DNA of 15,796 bases, taken from assembly GCA_937880065.1 (NCBI GenBank), contig CALFMA010000666.1, positions 1 to 15,796 on the forward strand. Reading direction: 5' to 3'. This DNA is from an uncultured Ruminococcus sp. (GTDB lineage: Bacteria; Bacillota_A; Clostridia; Oscillospirales; Ruminococcaceae). The notes beneath the pieces are model-generated. The model had not been told where the DNA came from. It saw only the letters and a program-made list of their open reading frames with translations, and ran no database searches. Each line of letters opens with the position of its first letter. Within the stretch, counting starts at the first letter, position 1. Of the stretch, positions 7,406-14,958 are shown in pieces. Both the position numbers and the translations under genes were made by a program.

Positions 7406-8299
7406 TTAACTAAGATTTTTCGCAACACGGAGAATTCCATTTTCATGGTCGGCAAAGGCTGTGCCTATAAAGCCGCCGTCAAAGCCGTATACGGAATAAA
7501 TTTCCACATTGGCTTTTATATGATGAACTCTCGAAATATCAAGCTTTACGCCGTTTTTGTACATTCTCGTCTGCACCTCGTTAAGCTTTAACTTAGGCAG
7601 AGATGCGAATACACGTTCAATAGGCAGTATAAGCTCCTCAAGGCGATTTTCGTCAGCTGCCTGCTGGATTTCCTCCATTGTATAGCACTCGTCAAGGGTA
7701 AATCCCCCCGAAGATGTTCTCACAAGGGAAGTCATAATTCCGCCGCAGCCAAGCTTTTCACCTATGTCATTTATAATTGTGCGGATATACGTGCCTTTTC
7801 CGCAGTATATTTCAAGCACTCCCTCACGGCTTTCCTCGTCATATTCCACCAATTCAAGGCGGTCTACGTGAATTTGCCGTGGAGTACGCTCAACCTCTAC
7901 GCCCTGTCTTGCAAGGTCGTAAAGACGCTGACCGTTTACATGCACAGCCGAATACATAGGGGGCAGCTGCATAATATCTCCCACAAATTCGGGAATTACA
8001 GCTTCAAGGGTATCACGGTTCACAGCCATATCGGAAGAAGTCAGCACCTCTCCTGTTATATCCTGTGTATCAGTTACCTGTCCCAGTTTAAAGCCTGCAC
8101 GGTAACTTTTTGTATTGTCGGGCATAATATCGCAGGCTTTTGTGGCAGTTCCCACAAATACGGGCAGAACTCCCGTAGCCATGGGGTCAAGAGTTCCCCC
8201 ATGACCAAGTCTGCGGATTTTCATAATTCCACGAAGCTTTGCAATTACATCAAATGACGTAAAGCCCCGGGGTTTATTCACACATATTATACCGTTCAT
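7406..8299 (-). CDS. truB: tRNA pseudouridine(55) synthase TruB
   Basis: Isomerises U55 in the T-loop of tRNAs to pseudouridine. The 297-residue protein carries the catalytic motif GHGGTLDPMATGVLPV (32-47) with nucleophile Asp38. It also has the KSYRAGFKLG strand with Tyr66 and the YCGKGTYIRTIINDIG block, followed by a C-terminal PUA-like region. The start codon overlaps the nrnA stop as ATGA, so translation is probably coupled. The length and motif order are normal for the bacterial family and I see nothing odd. Confidence 0.97.
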   Translation of the reverse strand: MNGIICVNKPRGFTSFDVIAKLRGIMKIRRLGHGGTLDPMATGVLPVFVGTATKACDIMPDNTKSYRAGFKLGQVTDTQDITGEVLTSSDMAVNRDTLEAVIPEFVGDIMQLPPMYSAVHVNGQRLYDLARQGVEVERTPRQIHVDRLELVEYDEESREGVLEIYCGKGTYIRTIINDIGEKLGCGGIMTSLVRTSSGGFTLDECYTMEEIQQAADENRLEELILPIERVFASLPKLKLNEVQTRMYKNGVKLDISRVHHIKANVEIYSVYGFDGGFIGTAFADHENGILRVAKNLS

Positions 8300-9246
8300 A
8301 AAAGTGCCTTTTCCACAGCTTCAATAACAACTGCTTTTACCTGCTCAACACTTCCGCTTAATGTACAGCCTGCCGCTTTGGCATGACCGCCGCCGCCCAG
8401 TGTACGGCAGATTTCGGACACATTCACCTCGTCAGCGGAACGGAAAGAGCATTTGAACTCGCCCGGCTCACGCTCACGCATAAGAACGCCCACTTCCGTA
8501 TCTTCAAGCTGCAATGTTATTGGTGCAAGTCCCTCTAATTCGTCGCAGGCAATGCCAAGCTTATTCATCATTTCCTGAGTTACAGCGGCAACTACCAGCT
8601 TTCCGCCGATATATTCCTCCATAAGCTCGCAGAATTTAGCTTCAAGCATCATTCTGCCACGGGATTTCACCTCAAACATATAGCGGTTGATACGTGCAAA
8701 ATTTATATCGTAGCTGCGTTTCATCTCCGCCGCAATTTCATGGGCTCTCGGAGTTGTACAATCGTACTTGAAACAGCCCGAATCCGTAGCAATGCCTGTA
8801 TACAGGCACATAGCACAATGGCGGCTTATATTTACCTCCATATACTTTGCAAGGTTGTATATAACCTCGCAGGCAGCCGTTGCTTTCGGACGAAGCAGCG
8901 TCATTTCAGCATAATTCTTGTTTGACTCGTGGTGGTCGATGCACAGCTGCACCTTTCCGCCGTAAATCTCCTCATATCTGCCCATAAGCTTTGTATCGGC
9001 AATATCAACAGCTATGATTGTCTTAGGCTCAAACTCCTCGTTTTCAATGCCCTTTGTCATAAATCCATAGCGTGAGGGGAACTCGTCGCTGCACACAACA
9101 CAGCTCCTTATGCCAAGCTCTGCAAGTATATCCTTCAACCCGAAGCCTGCTCCGATGCAGTCGCCGTCGGGACTCTGGTGAGTTATGATAACTGCATCTT
9201 CACAGTTTCTGAGAAAGGTTTCAGCCTCGCTGTAGCCTATATACAT
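8296..9246 (-). CDS. nrnA: DHH-family bifunctional oligoribonuclease / pAp phosphatase (NrnA)
   Basis: A 316-residue DHH/DHHA1 phosphoesterase. NrnA enzymes degrade 2-5 nt RNAs and dephosphorylate pAp in Firmicutes, which lack Orn. The metal-binding motifs are THQSPDGDCIG (22-32), VDIAD (80-84) and IDHHES (103-108); the C-terminal DHHA1 motif is GGGGHAKAAG (284-293). The start at 9246 (MYIGYSEAE) has AGGAG 6 nt upstream. A longer reading from a TTG at 9279 is possible but would have no ribosome binding site. It lies 29 nt after rbfA and overlaps truB by 4 nt. The position between rbfA and truB is the conserved one. Confidence 0.94.
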   Translation of the reverse strand: MYIGYSEAETFLRNCEDAVIITHQSPDGDCIGAGFGLKDILAELGIRSCVVCSDEFPSRYGFMTKGIENEEFEPKTIIAVDIADTKLMGRYEEIYGGKVQLCIDHHESNKNYAEMTLLRPKATAACEVIYNLAKYMEVNISRHCAMCLYTGIATDSGCFKYDCTTPRAHEIAAEMKRSYDINFARINRYMFEVKSRGRMMLEAKFCELMEEYIGGKLVVAAVTQEMMNKLGIACDELEGLAPITLQLEDTEVGVLMREREPGEFKCSFRSADEVNVSEICRTLGGGGHAKAAGCTLSGSVEQVKAVVIEAVEKALL

Positions 9247-9252
9247 AACATA

Positions 9253-9257
9253 CTCCT
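9253..9257 (-). promoter_or_regulatory. Ribosome binding site fixing the nrnA start
   Basis: AGGAG lies 6 nt before the ATG at 9246. It argues against the upstream TTG at 9279 that would overlap the end of rbfA. Confidence 0.75.
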
Positions 9258-9275
9258 CTCGGGAACCTCTTAAAA

Positions 9276-9614
9276 TCAAATTAAATCGTTAAGCTTCTTG
9301 CTTATCTCCGCACCTCTTTCGATAGAGGTATCGGCAACAAATGTAAGTTCGGGGGATTTTCTCATCTGTAAACGGTGGAAAAGCTCACGGCGGATAAATC
9401 CTGCCGCACTTTTCAATCCCTGAACAGATTCCTTTGTCTTTTCAATTCCTCCAAGGCTTGATACGAAAACCTTGCAGGTTGACATATCACCCGATAAATC
9501 GGCTCTTACAATTGTCAACAGCTTATCAACTCTCGGGTCTTTAATATCCCTTAAAATAGCTGTAAGCTCTCTTTTTATATCCTCTGCCATACGGCTGTTC
9601 TTATAATTTGCCAT
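9276..9614 (-). CDS. rbfA: 30S ribosome-binding factor A
   Basis: A 112-residue KH-type protein that binds the 30S subunit late in 16S maturation. The N-terminal RMAEDIKRELTAILRDIKDPRV (8-29, one family-typical helix) and the later SAAGFIRRELFHRLQMRKSPEL block are hallmark features, as is VADTSIERG near the end. The length matches the family. The start at 9614 follows the infB stop by 3 nt, and its GAGGA site lies within the last infB codons, a tight operon junction. IF-2, RbfA and RimP all act on the 30S subunit, so the grouping is functional. Confidence 0.96.
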   Translation of the reverse strand: MANYKNSRMAEDIKRELTAILRDIKDPRVDKLLTIVRADLSGDMSTCKVFVSSLGGIEKTKESVQGLKSAAGFIRRELFHRLQMRKSPELTFVADTSIERGAEISKKLNDLI

Positions 9615-9617
9615 AGA

Positions 9618-12389
9618 TTAATCCTCACGGTACTCCTCTACCATATAAGCCTCGAAGATATCGCCTTCCTTAACATCGCTGAACTTTTCAAGGCTGATAC
9701 CGCACTCGTAACCCTCGGCTACCTCCTTAGCGTCCTCCTTGAATCGCTTCAGACCTGCAATCTTGTCATCAGCAATAATGATACCGTCACGGACAACACG
9801 AACCTGACAGTTTCTTACAGCCTTACCGCTGAGAACGTAGCTACCTGCAACCATGCCGACATTGGAGATTTTGTATACCTGACGAACTTCAATACGTCCA
9901 AGTTCAACATCACGGAACTTAGGTGCAAGCATACCCTTCATAGCTGTTGTGATTTCCTCAATTGCATCGTAAATGATACGGTAAAGACGAATATCAACAC
10001 CATCTCTTGCAGCACTTTCAGCAGCAACGGGGTCGGGACGGACATTAAAGCCTACGATAATAGCATTTGACGCATTAGCAAGCATAACGTCGCTTTCCTT
10101 AACAGCACCAACTGCACCGTGGATAACTCTTACTCTTACCTCGTTGTTGGAAAGCTTTTCAAGGGACTGCTTTACAGCTTCAACTGAGCCCTGTACGTCA
10201 GCCTTTACAACGATAGGAAGTTCCTTGATTTCACCCTCTGCAATCTGATTGAACAGGTTGTCAAGTGTAACCTTGCGGTATGCGTTGAACTGCTCCTGCT
10301 TAGCCTCGTGCTTTCTCTGCTCAACAAGTTCTCTTGCAAGACGCTCATCTTCAACAGCGTTGAATGTATCGCCTGCGCTTGGAACTTCTGCAAGACCTGT
10401 AATCTCAACAGGAACAGAAGGACCTGCTGTCTTTACAGTTCTGCCCTTGTCGTTAGTCATAACACGGACACGACCTACAGATGTACCTGCAATGAGAACA
10501 TCGCCCTGTTTAAGTGTACCATTCTGTACAAGGAGAGTAGCAATAGGACCTCTGCCCTTATCAAGACGAGCCTCGATAACTGTACCCTTTGCAAGTCTGT
10601 CGGGATTAGCCTTTAAATCCTGTACTTCTGCAACGAGAAGAACATTTTCAAGAAGTTCATCAAAGCCCTCGCCTGTCTTAGCTGATACGGGAACGCAGAT
10701 AACATCGCCGCCCCAGTCCTCGCATACGAGTTCATACTTTGTAAGTTCTTCCTTGATACGGTCGGGATTTGCTCCCTCTTTATCCATTTTATTGATAGCA
10801 ACGATAATCTGCAATCCTGCTGATTTAGCGTGGTTGATAGACTCAACTGTCTGCGGCATAATACCGTCATCAGCAGCAACAACAAGAATTGCAATATCTG
10901 TGATATTAGCACCTCTTGCACGCATTGAAGTAAATGCTTCGTGTCCGGGAGTATCAAGGAAAGTAATCTTCTGTCCGTTTACCTTAACCTGATAAGCACC
11001 GATATGCTGTGTGATACCGCCTGCCTCGCCGTCAGCAACGTGAGCATTTCTGATACGGTCAAGAATTGAAGTCTTACCGTGGTCAACGTGTCCCATAACA
11101 ACAACTACAGGACAGCGTGGTTCGAGGTTTGTATCGTCATCATCGCTGTCGTCAATAAGACGCTCCTCAATTGTAACGATAACTTCCTTTTCAACCTTTG
11201 CACCCATTTCCTCAGCAATAAGTGACGCTGTATCAAAGTCGATTTCCTGATTGATAGACGCCATAACGCCAAGTCCCATAAGCTTCTTGATAACGTCTGT
11301 AGCAGTAGCTTTAAGACGAACAGCAAGTTCACCAACAGTAATAACATCGGGGATAAGTACCTTTAACTGCTGCTTTCTTGCACGTTCAAGTTCAAGTCTT
11401 TTCAGCTTTTCAGCCTCTGACTCCTTCTTTGAGAACTGCTGGCGGTTTCTCTGTGCGGACTTCTGGTTGATTTTCTGCTTCTTGGAAGAATAGTTGTCAT
11501 TGCTGTGCTTTCTGTTTCCTGAAGCCATCTGGTCATACTTTTCATTGTACTTGTCAAGGTCTACATAGCTGCCTCTTGTATCAACTGTACGACGCTGTGT
11601 AGCTGTTGACGCTGTTTCAGATGAAAAGCTTGTGTTGAGCTTTGTAGCTTCGCCTCTTTCACGAGCCTTAGCCTGCTCCTTTTTCTTTTTCTTATCGAAA
11701 GACTTATTTTCAGATTTCTTTTCCTCTGTCTTTCCATTTTCCTTCTTTAACTCATCCACAGGTTTTTTCTCCTCCTGAACGGGTTTATTTTCGGTTTTAA
11801 CTTCCTGTTTTTCAGCAGTCTCTGTTCTGACCTCCTGAACCTGCTTGCTTTCAGCCTTTACCTCAGCTGGTTTGGTTTCCTTTGGTTTATCCTCAGCCTT
11901 TGGCTTTTCCTCTGCCTTTACGGGTTCAGCCTTGGGCTTTGTGTCCTTTTTCTTTTCAGCTTTTGGAGCGTCCTTGACTTCCTTTTTCTTCTCAGTCTTA
12001 GGAACGTCCTTAACTTCTGCTTTCTTCTCAGTCTTTGGTGCTTCCTTAGCTTCCTTTTTCTTATCAGCCTTTGGAGCGTCCTTGACTTCTTTTTTCTTCT
12101 CAGTCTTGGGTTCTTCCTTGACTTCTTTTTTCTTCTCAGTCTTGGGTTCTTCCTTGACTTCCTCTGTTTTTTCAGGCTTTGGAGTATTCTTTGTATCGAA
12201 ATATTCTTTAAAATCCGCAACCTCGTTAATCTTTGTATGATGCTCTAAAACCGCATTCATCTCCTCCTCGCTAAGTGAAGATGAAGGCTTTTTTCTTGTG
12301 TCACCCTTTGAAGCGAAGAATTCAACAAGTTCCTTTGAAGAAATGTTAAGATCCTTTGCAGCGTCGCTTAATTTTATCTTTTTTGCCAT
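9618..12389 (-). CDS. infB: Translation initiation factor IF-2
   Basis: A 923-residue GTPase that delivers initiator tRNA to the 30S subunit and promotes 50S joining. Domains: N-terminal IF2_N helix module (2-52); a long Lys/Glu-rich linker (about 70-335) with six 12-residue repeats at 77-148; a second IF2_N-like module (345-405); then the G domain with GHVDHGKT (433-440), DTPGHEAF (479-486), NKMD (533-536) and SAK (569-571), and domains II-IV to the end. The start MAKKIKLSD at 12389 is chosen because the IF2_N fold begins there and AGGAGG lies 11 nt upstream; an earlier in-frame start at 12431 would precede that site. A 6-bp hairpin lies just before the site. The linker repeats make the protein somewhat long for a Firmicute. 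Confidence 0.97.
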   Translation of the reverse strand: MAKKIKLSDAAKDLNISSKELVEFFASKGDTRKKPSSSLSEEEMNAVLEHHTKINEVADFKEYFDTKNTPKPEKTEEVKEEPKTEKKKEVKEEPKTEKKKEVKDAPKADKKKEAKEAPKTEKKAEVKDVPKTEKKKEVKDAPKAEKKKDTKPKAEPVKAEEKPKAEDKPKETKPAEVKAESKQVQEVRTETAEKQEVKTENKPVQEEKKPVDELKKENGKTEEKKSENKSFDKKKKKEQAKARERGEATKLNTSFSSETASTATQRRTVDTRGSYVDLDKYNEKYDQMASGNRKHSNDNYSSKKQKINQKSAQRNRQQFSKKESEAEKLKRLELERARKQQLKVLIPDVITVGELAVRLKATATDVIKKLMGLGVMASINQEIDFDTASLIAEEMGAKVEKEVIVTIEERLIDDSDDDDTNLEPRCPVVVVMGHVDHGKTSILDRIRNAHVADGEAGGITQHIGAYQVKVNGQKITFLDTPGHEAFTSMRARGANITDIAILVVAADDGIMPQTVESINHAKSAGLQIIVAINKMDKEGANPDRIKEELTKYELVCEDWGGDVICVPVSAKTGEGFDELLENVLLVAEVQDLKANPDRLAKGTVIEARLDKGRGPIATLLVQNGTLKQGDVLIAGTSVGRVRVMTNDKGRTVKTAGPSVPVEITGLAEVPSAGDTFNAVEDERLARELVEQRKHEAKQEQFNAYRKVTLDNLFNQIAEGEIKELPIVVKADVQGSVEAVKQSLEKLSNNEVRVRVIHGAVGAVKESDVMLANASNAIIVGFNVRPDPVAAESAARDGVDIRLYRIIYDAIEEITTAMKGMLAPKFRDVELGRIEVRQVYKISNVGMVAGSYVLSGKAVRNCQVRVVRDGIIIADDKIAGLKRFKEDAKEVAEGYECGISLEKFSDVKEGDIFEAYMVEEYRED
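11946..12161 (-). repeat. Six 36-bp tandem repeats inside infB (12-residue Lys/Glu/Pro units)
   Basis: Codons 77-148 encode six consecutive 12-residue units of the form E-V-K-x-x-P-K-x-x-K-K-K. The first two are identical in protein and later ones vary ([28 protein letters not shown]). The repeat is in frame with no stops and keeps the coding reading frame, so it is a linker expansion rather than a separate element. Copy number is likely to vary between strains. Confidence 0.85.
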
Positions 12390-12400
12390 AGGCGAAATAA

Positions 12401-12406
12401 CCTCCT
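12401..12406 (-). promoter_or_regulatory. Ribosome binding site of infB
   Basis: AGGAGG lies 11 nt before the ATG at 12389, a slightly long spacing. It supports this start over the in-frame upstream start at 12431, which lies on the far side of the site. Confidence 0.7.
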
Positions 12407-12410
12407 TAAT

Positions 12411-12426
12411 AGCCGTACTCACGGCT
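12411..12426 (-). promoter_or_regulatory. Hairpin just upstream of the infB ribosome binding site
   Basis: AGCCGT (12421-12426 on the minus strand) pairs perfectly with ACGGCT (12411-12416) around the 4-nt loop GAGT. The stem ends 4 bases before AGGAGG, in the 61-nt ylxQ-infB gap. There is no U-tract, so it is not a terminator. It may modulate initiation on infB or mark a processing site. Confidence 0.4.
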
Positions 12427-12450
12427 GTCACAACAATCAGATGTTATATG

Positions 12451-12777
12451 TCATTTACTTTGTGGTGTATCGGTGATTTTCTGAAATCCCCCTGCAAAGC
12501 CCTTATCGCAAATTGCCATAACAGCTGTTTCCTTGCCGCAGAGTCTGCCGATTTCAGCTTTTTCCAGTTCTGTGACAATTACGGGAATGTCATACTTTCC
12601 ACAGACAAAACGCACTTCCTTGACAGTTTTCTCCGAGGCATCAGCCGCTGTAAGAACTGCAAACGCCTTGCCGCCCTCAACAGCTTCCTTGGAGCTGTCA
12701 AAACCTTTAACCACTCTGCCTGCCTTAATGCACATTGTAAGCAGGTCAGCTGTTTTCTGTTTCTTTCCTGAGTTCAT
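12451..12777 (-). CDS. ylxQ: L7Ae/L30e-family RNA-binding protein (YlxQ)
   Basis: A 108-residue protein of the L7Ae/L30e/S12e/Gadd45 family, which bind kink-turn RNA. The N-terminal KTADLLTMCIKAGRVVKGFD (8-27) is the family's first helix and Gly-rich turn. It is followed by VEGGKAFAVLTAADAS and the central VRFVCGKYDIPVIV strand. YlxQ is normally encoded between rnpM and infB, as here. Its exact target in Firmicutes is not firmly established. The start at 12777 has GAGGTGA upstream and lies within the end of rnpM, giving a 32-nt overlap. The 61-nt gap to infB holds a short hairpin. Confidence 0.92.
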   Translation of the reverse strand: MNSGKKQKTADLLTMCIKAGRVVKGFDSSKEAVEGGKAFAVLTAADASEKTVKEVRFVCGKYDIPVIVTELEKAEIGRLCGKETAVMAICDKGFAGGFQKITDTPQSK

Positions 12778-13024
12778 CTGCCATCACCTCATATACACTT
12801 TCATCTATTCTGCATGAGAGGGATTTTTCAAATCTCCGTGCCTTACGTGCTTTATCAAAACATTCAGCCTCTTTGCAAAGATATGCACCTCTGCCGTTTT
12901 TCTTTCCCGTAAAATCAAGGCTTATTTCGCCCTCGGGGGATTTCACAACACGCATAAGTTCTCTTTTCGGCTTCATTTCGTTACATCCAAGGCACATTCT
13001 CATCGGGATTTTCTGGGATTTCAT
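12746..13024 (-). CDS. rnpM: RNase P modulator RnpM (YlxR, DUF448)
   Basis: A 92-residue basic RNA-binding protein of the YlxR/DUF448 family, reported to modulate RNase P in Bacillus. Family marks are RMCLGCNEMKPKREL (9-23), FTGKKNGRGAYLC (38-50) and a basic ARKARRFEKSL (59-69). The CxxC at 11-14 together with Cys50 and Cys55 might bind metal. The start at 13024 is 3 nt after the nusA stop, with GAGGA inside the end of nusA. Its 3' end overlaps ylxQ by 32 nt. The nusA-rnpM-ylxQ-infB order is the conserved Firmicute arrangement. Confidence 0.94.
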   Translation of the reverse strand: MKSQKIPMRMCLGCNEMKPKRELMRVVKSPEGEISLDFTGKKNGRGAYLCKEAECFDKARKARRFEKSLSCRIDESVYEVMADELRKETENS

Positions 13025-13027
13025 AAA

Positions 13028-14275
13028 TTATTCCTCAACAGCTTCTGTTTCCTCTGCTGCTTCAACTGTTTCTTCTACAGCATCAACAGCTTCTTCAACA
13101 ACAGCATCAACTGTTTCCTCAACTGCCTCAGCTGCTTCTTCTGCTGTATCAACTGTTTCTTCTACAGCTTCATCAGCCTTTGCAAGAAGTGCATCGGGAT
13201 AATCCTCAGCAAGTTCCTCAGCAGGCTCGCCTGTAACAGGGTCTGTCTGGGGCTTAATGTCAATCTTAAAGCCTGTAAGCTTAGCTGCAAGCTTTGCATT
13301 CTGTCCCTTGTTTCCGATTGCAAGTGAAAGCTGATTGTTAGGAACAACAACTGTGCAGGTCTTTTCTTCAAGGGAAGTTATAACAGCCTTTATAACCTCA
13401 GCAGGAGCAAGGGCTCTTGCAATGAATTCGCCGGGGTTTTCGCTCCATGGGATAATGTCGATTTTTTCGCCGTTAAGCTCATTTACAACAGCTGTAATTC
13501 TTGAACGCTTAGGACCGATGCAAGCACCGATTGCGTCAACATCAGCGTCATTTGACCATACAGCCATTTTTGTTCTTGAACCTGCTTCACGGGAAATGGA
13601 CTTGATTTCAACAGTTCCGTCATAAATTTCGGGAACTTCTGTTTCAAAGAGTCTTTTTACAAGTTCCTTAGCAGTTCTGGAAATTTTTACAATAGGCTTC
13701 TTTGTCTTGTTGAGGATACCTGTGATGTAAACCTTTACATCCTTGCCCTCTACAAGAGTTTCACCCGGAATCTGCTCATTTCTGAACAGGTAAAGTTCTG
13801 AACCCTCATAAACAACGGTAACAGTTCCTCTGCCCTGCTCAATCTGTGAAACCTTAGCAGTAATGCAGTCGTGTTCTTTCTGCTGGAACTTTTCAAGCAC
13901 CTGCTCACGGTTGATTTCTCTTAAATCGCCCTTGATTGACTGCTTTGCAGAGAGGGCAGCCATTCTTCCAAGGCTTGAAATATCAATTTCCTTGAGAATT
14001 GTTCCGCCGATATAAGCATTGGGGTCAATTAACTTTGCAGTTGCAATATTGATTTCGTTCTCGTCAATTGGCTCATCTTCGATGATTTCCTGAACGATGT
14101 ACATAGCAAATTTCTTCTGAGCAGGATCAATTTCCACTCTTATTCTGTCCTCACTATGAGGATATGCTCTTTTAGCCGCTTTAAGCATTGCCGATTTTAC
14201 TTTCTCAATAAGAAGTTCGGTTTCAACGCTGTTTTCTTCTCCAAGCATTTTCAATGCGTCGAAAAAGTTATCCAT
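13028..14275 (-). CDS. nusA: Transcription termination/antitermination factor NusA
   Basis: A 415-residue protein that binds RNA polymerase and nascent RNA, controlling pausing and termination. The N-terminal polymerase-binding domain spans about 1-130 (start MDNFFDALKML), S1 about 135-200, KH1 around 240-280 (IGACIGPKRSRI at 249-260) and KH2 around 305-342 (AIGNKGQNAKLAAKLTGF at 319-336). Instead of the C-terminal AR repeats of Proteobacteria there is an acidic low-complexity tail (368-415) built of Val/Glu/Ala/Thr/Asp units such as VEETVDA. Clostridial NusA usually ends soon after KH2, so the tail is an add-on. The start at 14275 has GGAGG 8 nt upstream; a TTG five codons earlier overlaps that site and is rejected. 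Confidence 0.97.
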   Translation of the reverse strand: MDNFFDALKMLGEENSVETELLIEKVKSAMLKAAKRAYPHSEDRIRVEIDPAQKKFAMYIVQEIIEDEPIDENEINIATAKLIDPNAYIGGTILKEIDISSLGRMAALSAKQSIKGDLREINREQVLEKFQQKEHDCITAKVSQIEQGRGTVTVVYEGSELYLFRNEQIPGETLVEGKDVKVYITGILNKTKKPIVKISRTAKELVKRLFETEVPEIYDGTVEIKSISREAGSRTKMAVWSNDADVDAIGACIGPKRSRITAVVNELNGEKIDIIPWSENPGEFIARALAPAEVIKAVITSLEEKTCTVVVPNNQLSLAIGNKGQNAKLAAKLTGFKIDIKPQTDPVTGEPAEELAEDYPDALLAKADEAVEETVDTAEEAAEAVEETVDAVVEEAVDAVEETVEAAEETEAVEE

Positions 14276-14283
14276 AACAATTT

Positions 14284-14288
14284 CCTCC
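14284..14288 (-). promoter_or_regulatory. Ribosome binding site of nusA
   Basis: GGAGG lies 8 nt before the ATG at 14275. The TTG at 14290 that would lengthen the protein by five residues overlaps this site, so the shorter start is preferred. Confidence 0.75.
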
Positions 14289-14318
14289 AATATAATATAT
14301 ATTTTTATTCATCATAGA

Positions 14319-14334
14319 ATCCACAAAAGCGGAT
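14319..14334 (-). promoter_or_regulatory. Small hairpin in the rimP-nusA gap
   Basis: In the 73-nt gap, ATCCGC and GTGGAT form a 6-bp stem (one G-U pair) with a TTTT loop. The rest of the gap is AT-rich (TATATATTATATT before the ribosome binding site) and might hold a weak internal promoter, but no well-spaced -35/-10 pair is convincing. A processing site is also possible. Confidence 0.3.
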
Positions 14335-14348
14335 ATTCAAGATGAAAG

Positions 14349-14825
14349 TCAGTCAAAATCAAACCAGAGTTTTACAAAGGCAATATCAGCAAAGGGATAT
14401 TTCGCCTCTGTGCCGTCCTCCAACTCAACGGTAATATCTGTTTTGTCAGCCTCTTTAAGGTATGCGCAGATTTCCTTTTCACCGTCAACTGCTCTTATAA
14501 AGCGGATGCGGATTTTATCACCCTCGCATACTTCAAAATGGTCCTCTTTGACAAGTTCTCTTTCAAGGCCTGCTGAGCCGATTTCAAGCATATAGCTTTC
14601 TTTTATTGGGTCAACCTCGTCAAGCAGCTTATTCACAGGCTCTGTGACAGCTTCGCAGTCCTCAATGGTTATACCCTCATCGCAGTCAATAAAAATCCTC
14701 AGATACCAGCTTGCTCCCTCCTTGACGTAGCATACGTCCCAGAGGTAATAGCCTAAATCATCGGTTATCGGCTTAACAAGGTCGTATATCCTTTGTTCTG
14801 TTGCACCGAATTTTTTCAGCTTCAT
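14349..14825 (-). CDS. rimP: Ribosome maturation factor RimP
   Basis: A 158-residue 30S assembly factor. The N-terminal alpha/beta domain has LGYYLWDVCYVKEG (24-37), YLRIFIDCDEGITIEDCEA (41-59) and the hallmark YMLEIGSAGLEREL (78-91). The C-terminal SH3-like beta domain covers about 96-158 and ends in FDFD. The length matches the family. It is the first gene of the operon; its ATG at 14825 is preceded by AAAGGAG and, further up, by a promoter and a leader hairpin. The 73-nt gap to nusA is the second-largest between genes inside this operon's first half, the rest being very tight. Confidence 0.95.
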   Translation of the reverse strand: MKLKKFGATEQRIYDLVKPITDDLGYYLWDVCYVKEGASWYLRIFIDCDEGITIEDCEAVTEPVNKLLDEVDPIKESYMLEIGSAGLERELVKEDHFEVCEGDKIRIRFIRAVDGEKEICAYLKEADKTDITVELEDGTEAKYPFADIAFVKLWFDFD

Positions 14826-14852
14826 TTGTATCTTTTATCTCCTTTCAAAACG

Positions 14853-14876
14853 AAAGACCGGAAGTTTCCGGTCTTT
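14853..14876 (-). promoter_or_regulatory. Leader hairpin upstream of rimP (possible attenuator)
   Basis: AAAGACCGGAA and TTCCGGTCTTT form a perfect 11-bp inverted repeat with a 2-nt centre (in practice a 9-bp stem with a 6-nt loop). It lies between the operon promoter and the rimP ribosome binding site. On the minus strand the stem is followed by CGTTTTG, a short U-rich stretch, so it could be a weak intrinsic terminator. It might then end traX transcripts and attenuate the rimP-nusA operon. It is about 8 nt upstream of AAAGGAG. Confidence 0.5.
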
Positions 14877-14895
14877 AGCTTACTATGTTATCTCT

Positions 14896-14924
14896 ATTAT
14901 ATCACACTATTTCGAAAAAATCAA
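14896..14924 (-). promoter_or_regulatory. Sigma-A promoter of the rimP-nusA-infB operon
   Basis: -35 TTGATT (14924-14919), 17-bp spacer, -10 TATAAT (14901-14896), with TG one base before the -10 (extended -10). This is the best promoter in the window and fits a constitutive, highly expressed operon. Transcription should start near 14889, giving a leader of about 64 nt that includes the hairpin at 14853-14876. Confidence 0.82.
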
Positions 14925-14958
14925 TACCTTTAAGGAAAATTTTTCTGAGATACTCTTA

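Noticed and set aside
9247..9279. Longer NrnA from a TTG start at 9279
   Set aside because: It lacks a ribosome binding site; AGGAG precedes the ATG at 9246, where the family sequence begins.
10249..10992. 247-codon open frame on the plus strand
   Set aside because: It is antisense to the conserved G domain and domain II of infB, has a Ser/Thr/Arg-heavy composition typical of antisense frames, and has no ribosome binding site.
11946..12161. Regular 36-bp spacing as a CRISPR-like array
   Set aside because: The units are contiguous with no spacers and encode an in-frame IF-2 linker.
11845..12240. 131-codon plus-strand frame rich in Phe, Ser and Leu with repeats
   Set aside because: It is the antisense reading of the Lys/Glu repeat linker in infB.
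12298..12771. 157-codon plus-strand frame
   Set aside because: It is antisense to the infB start, the hairpin gap and ylxQ, all of which have clear family support on the minus strand.
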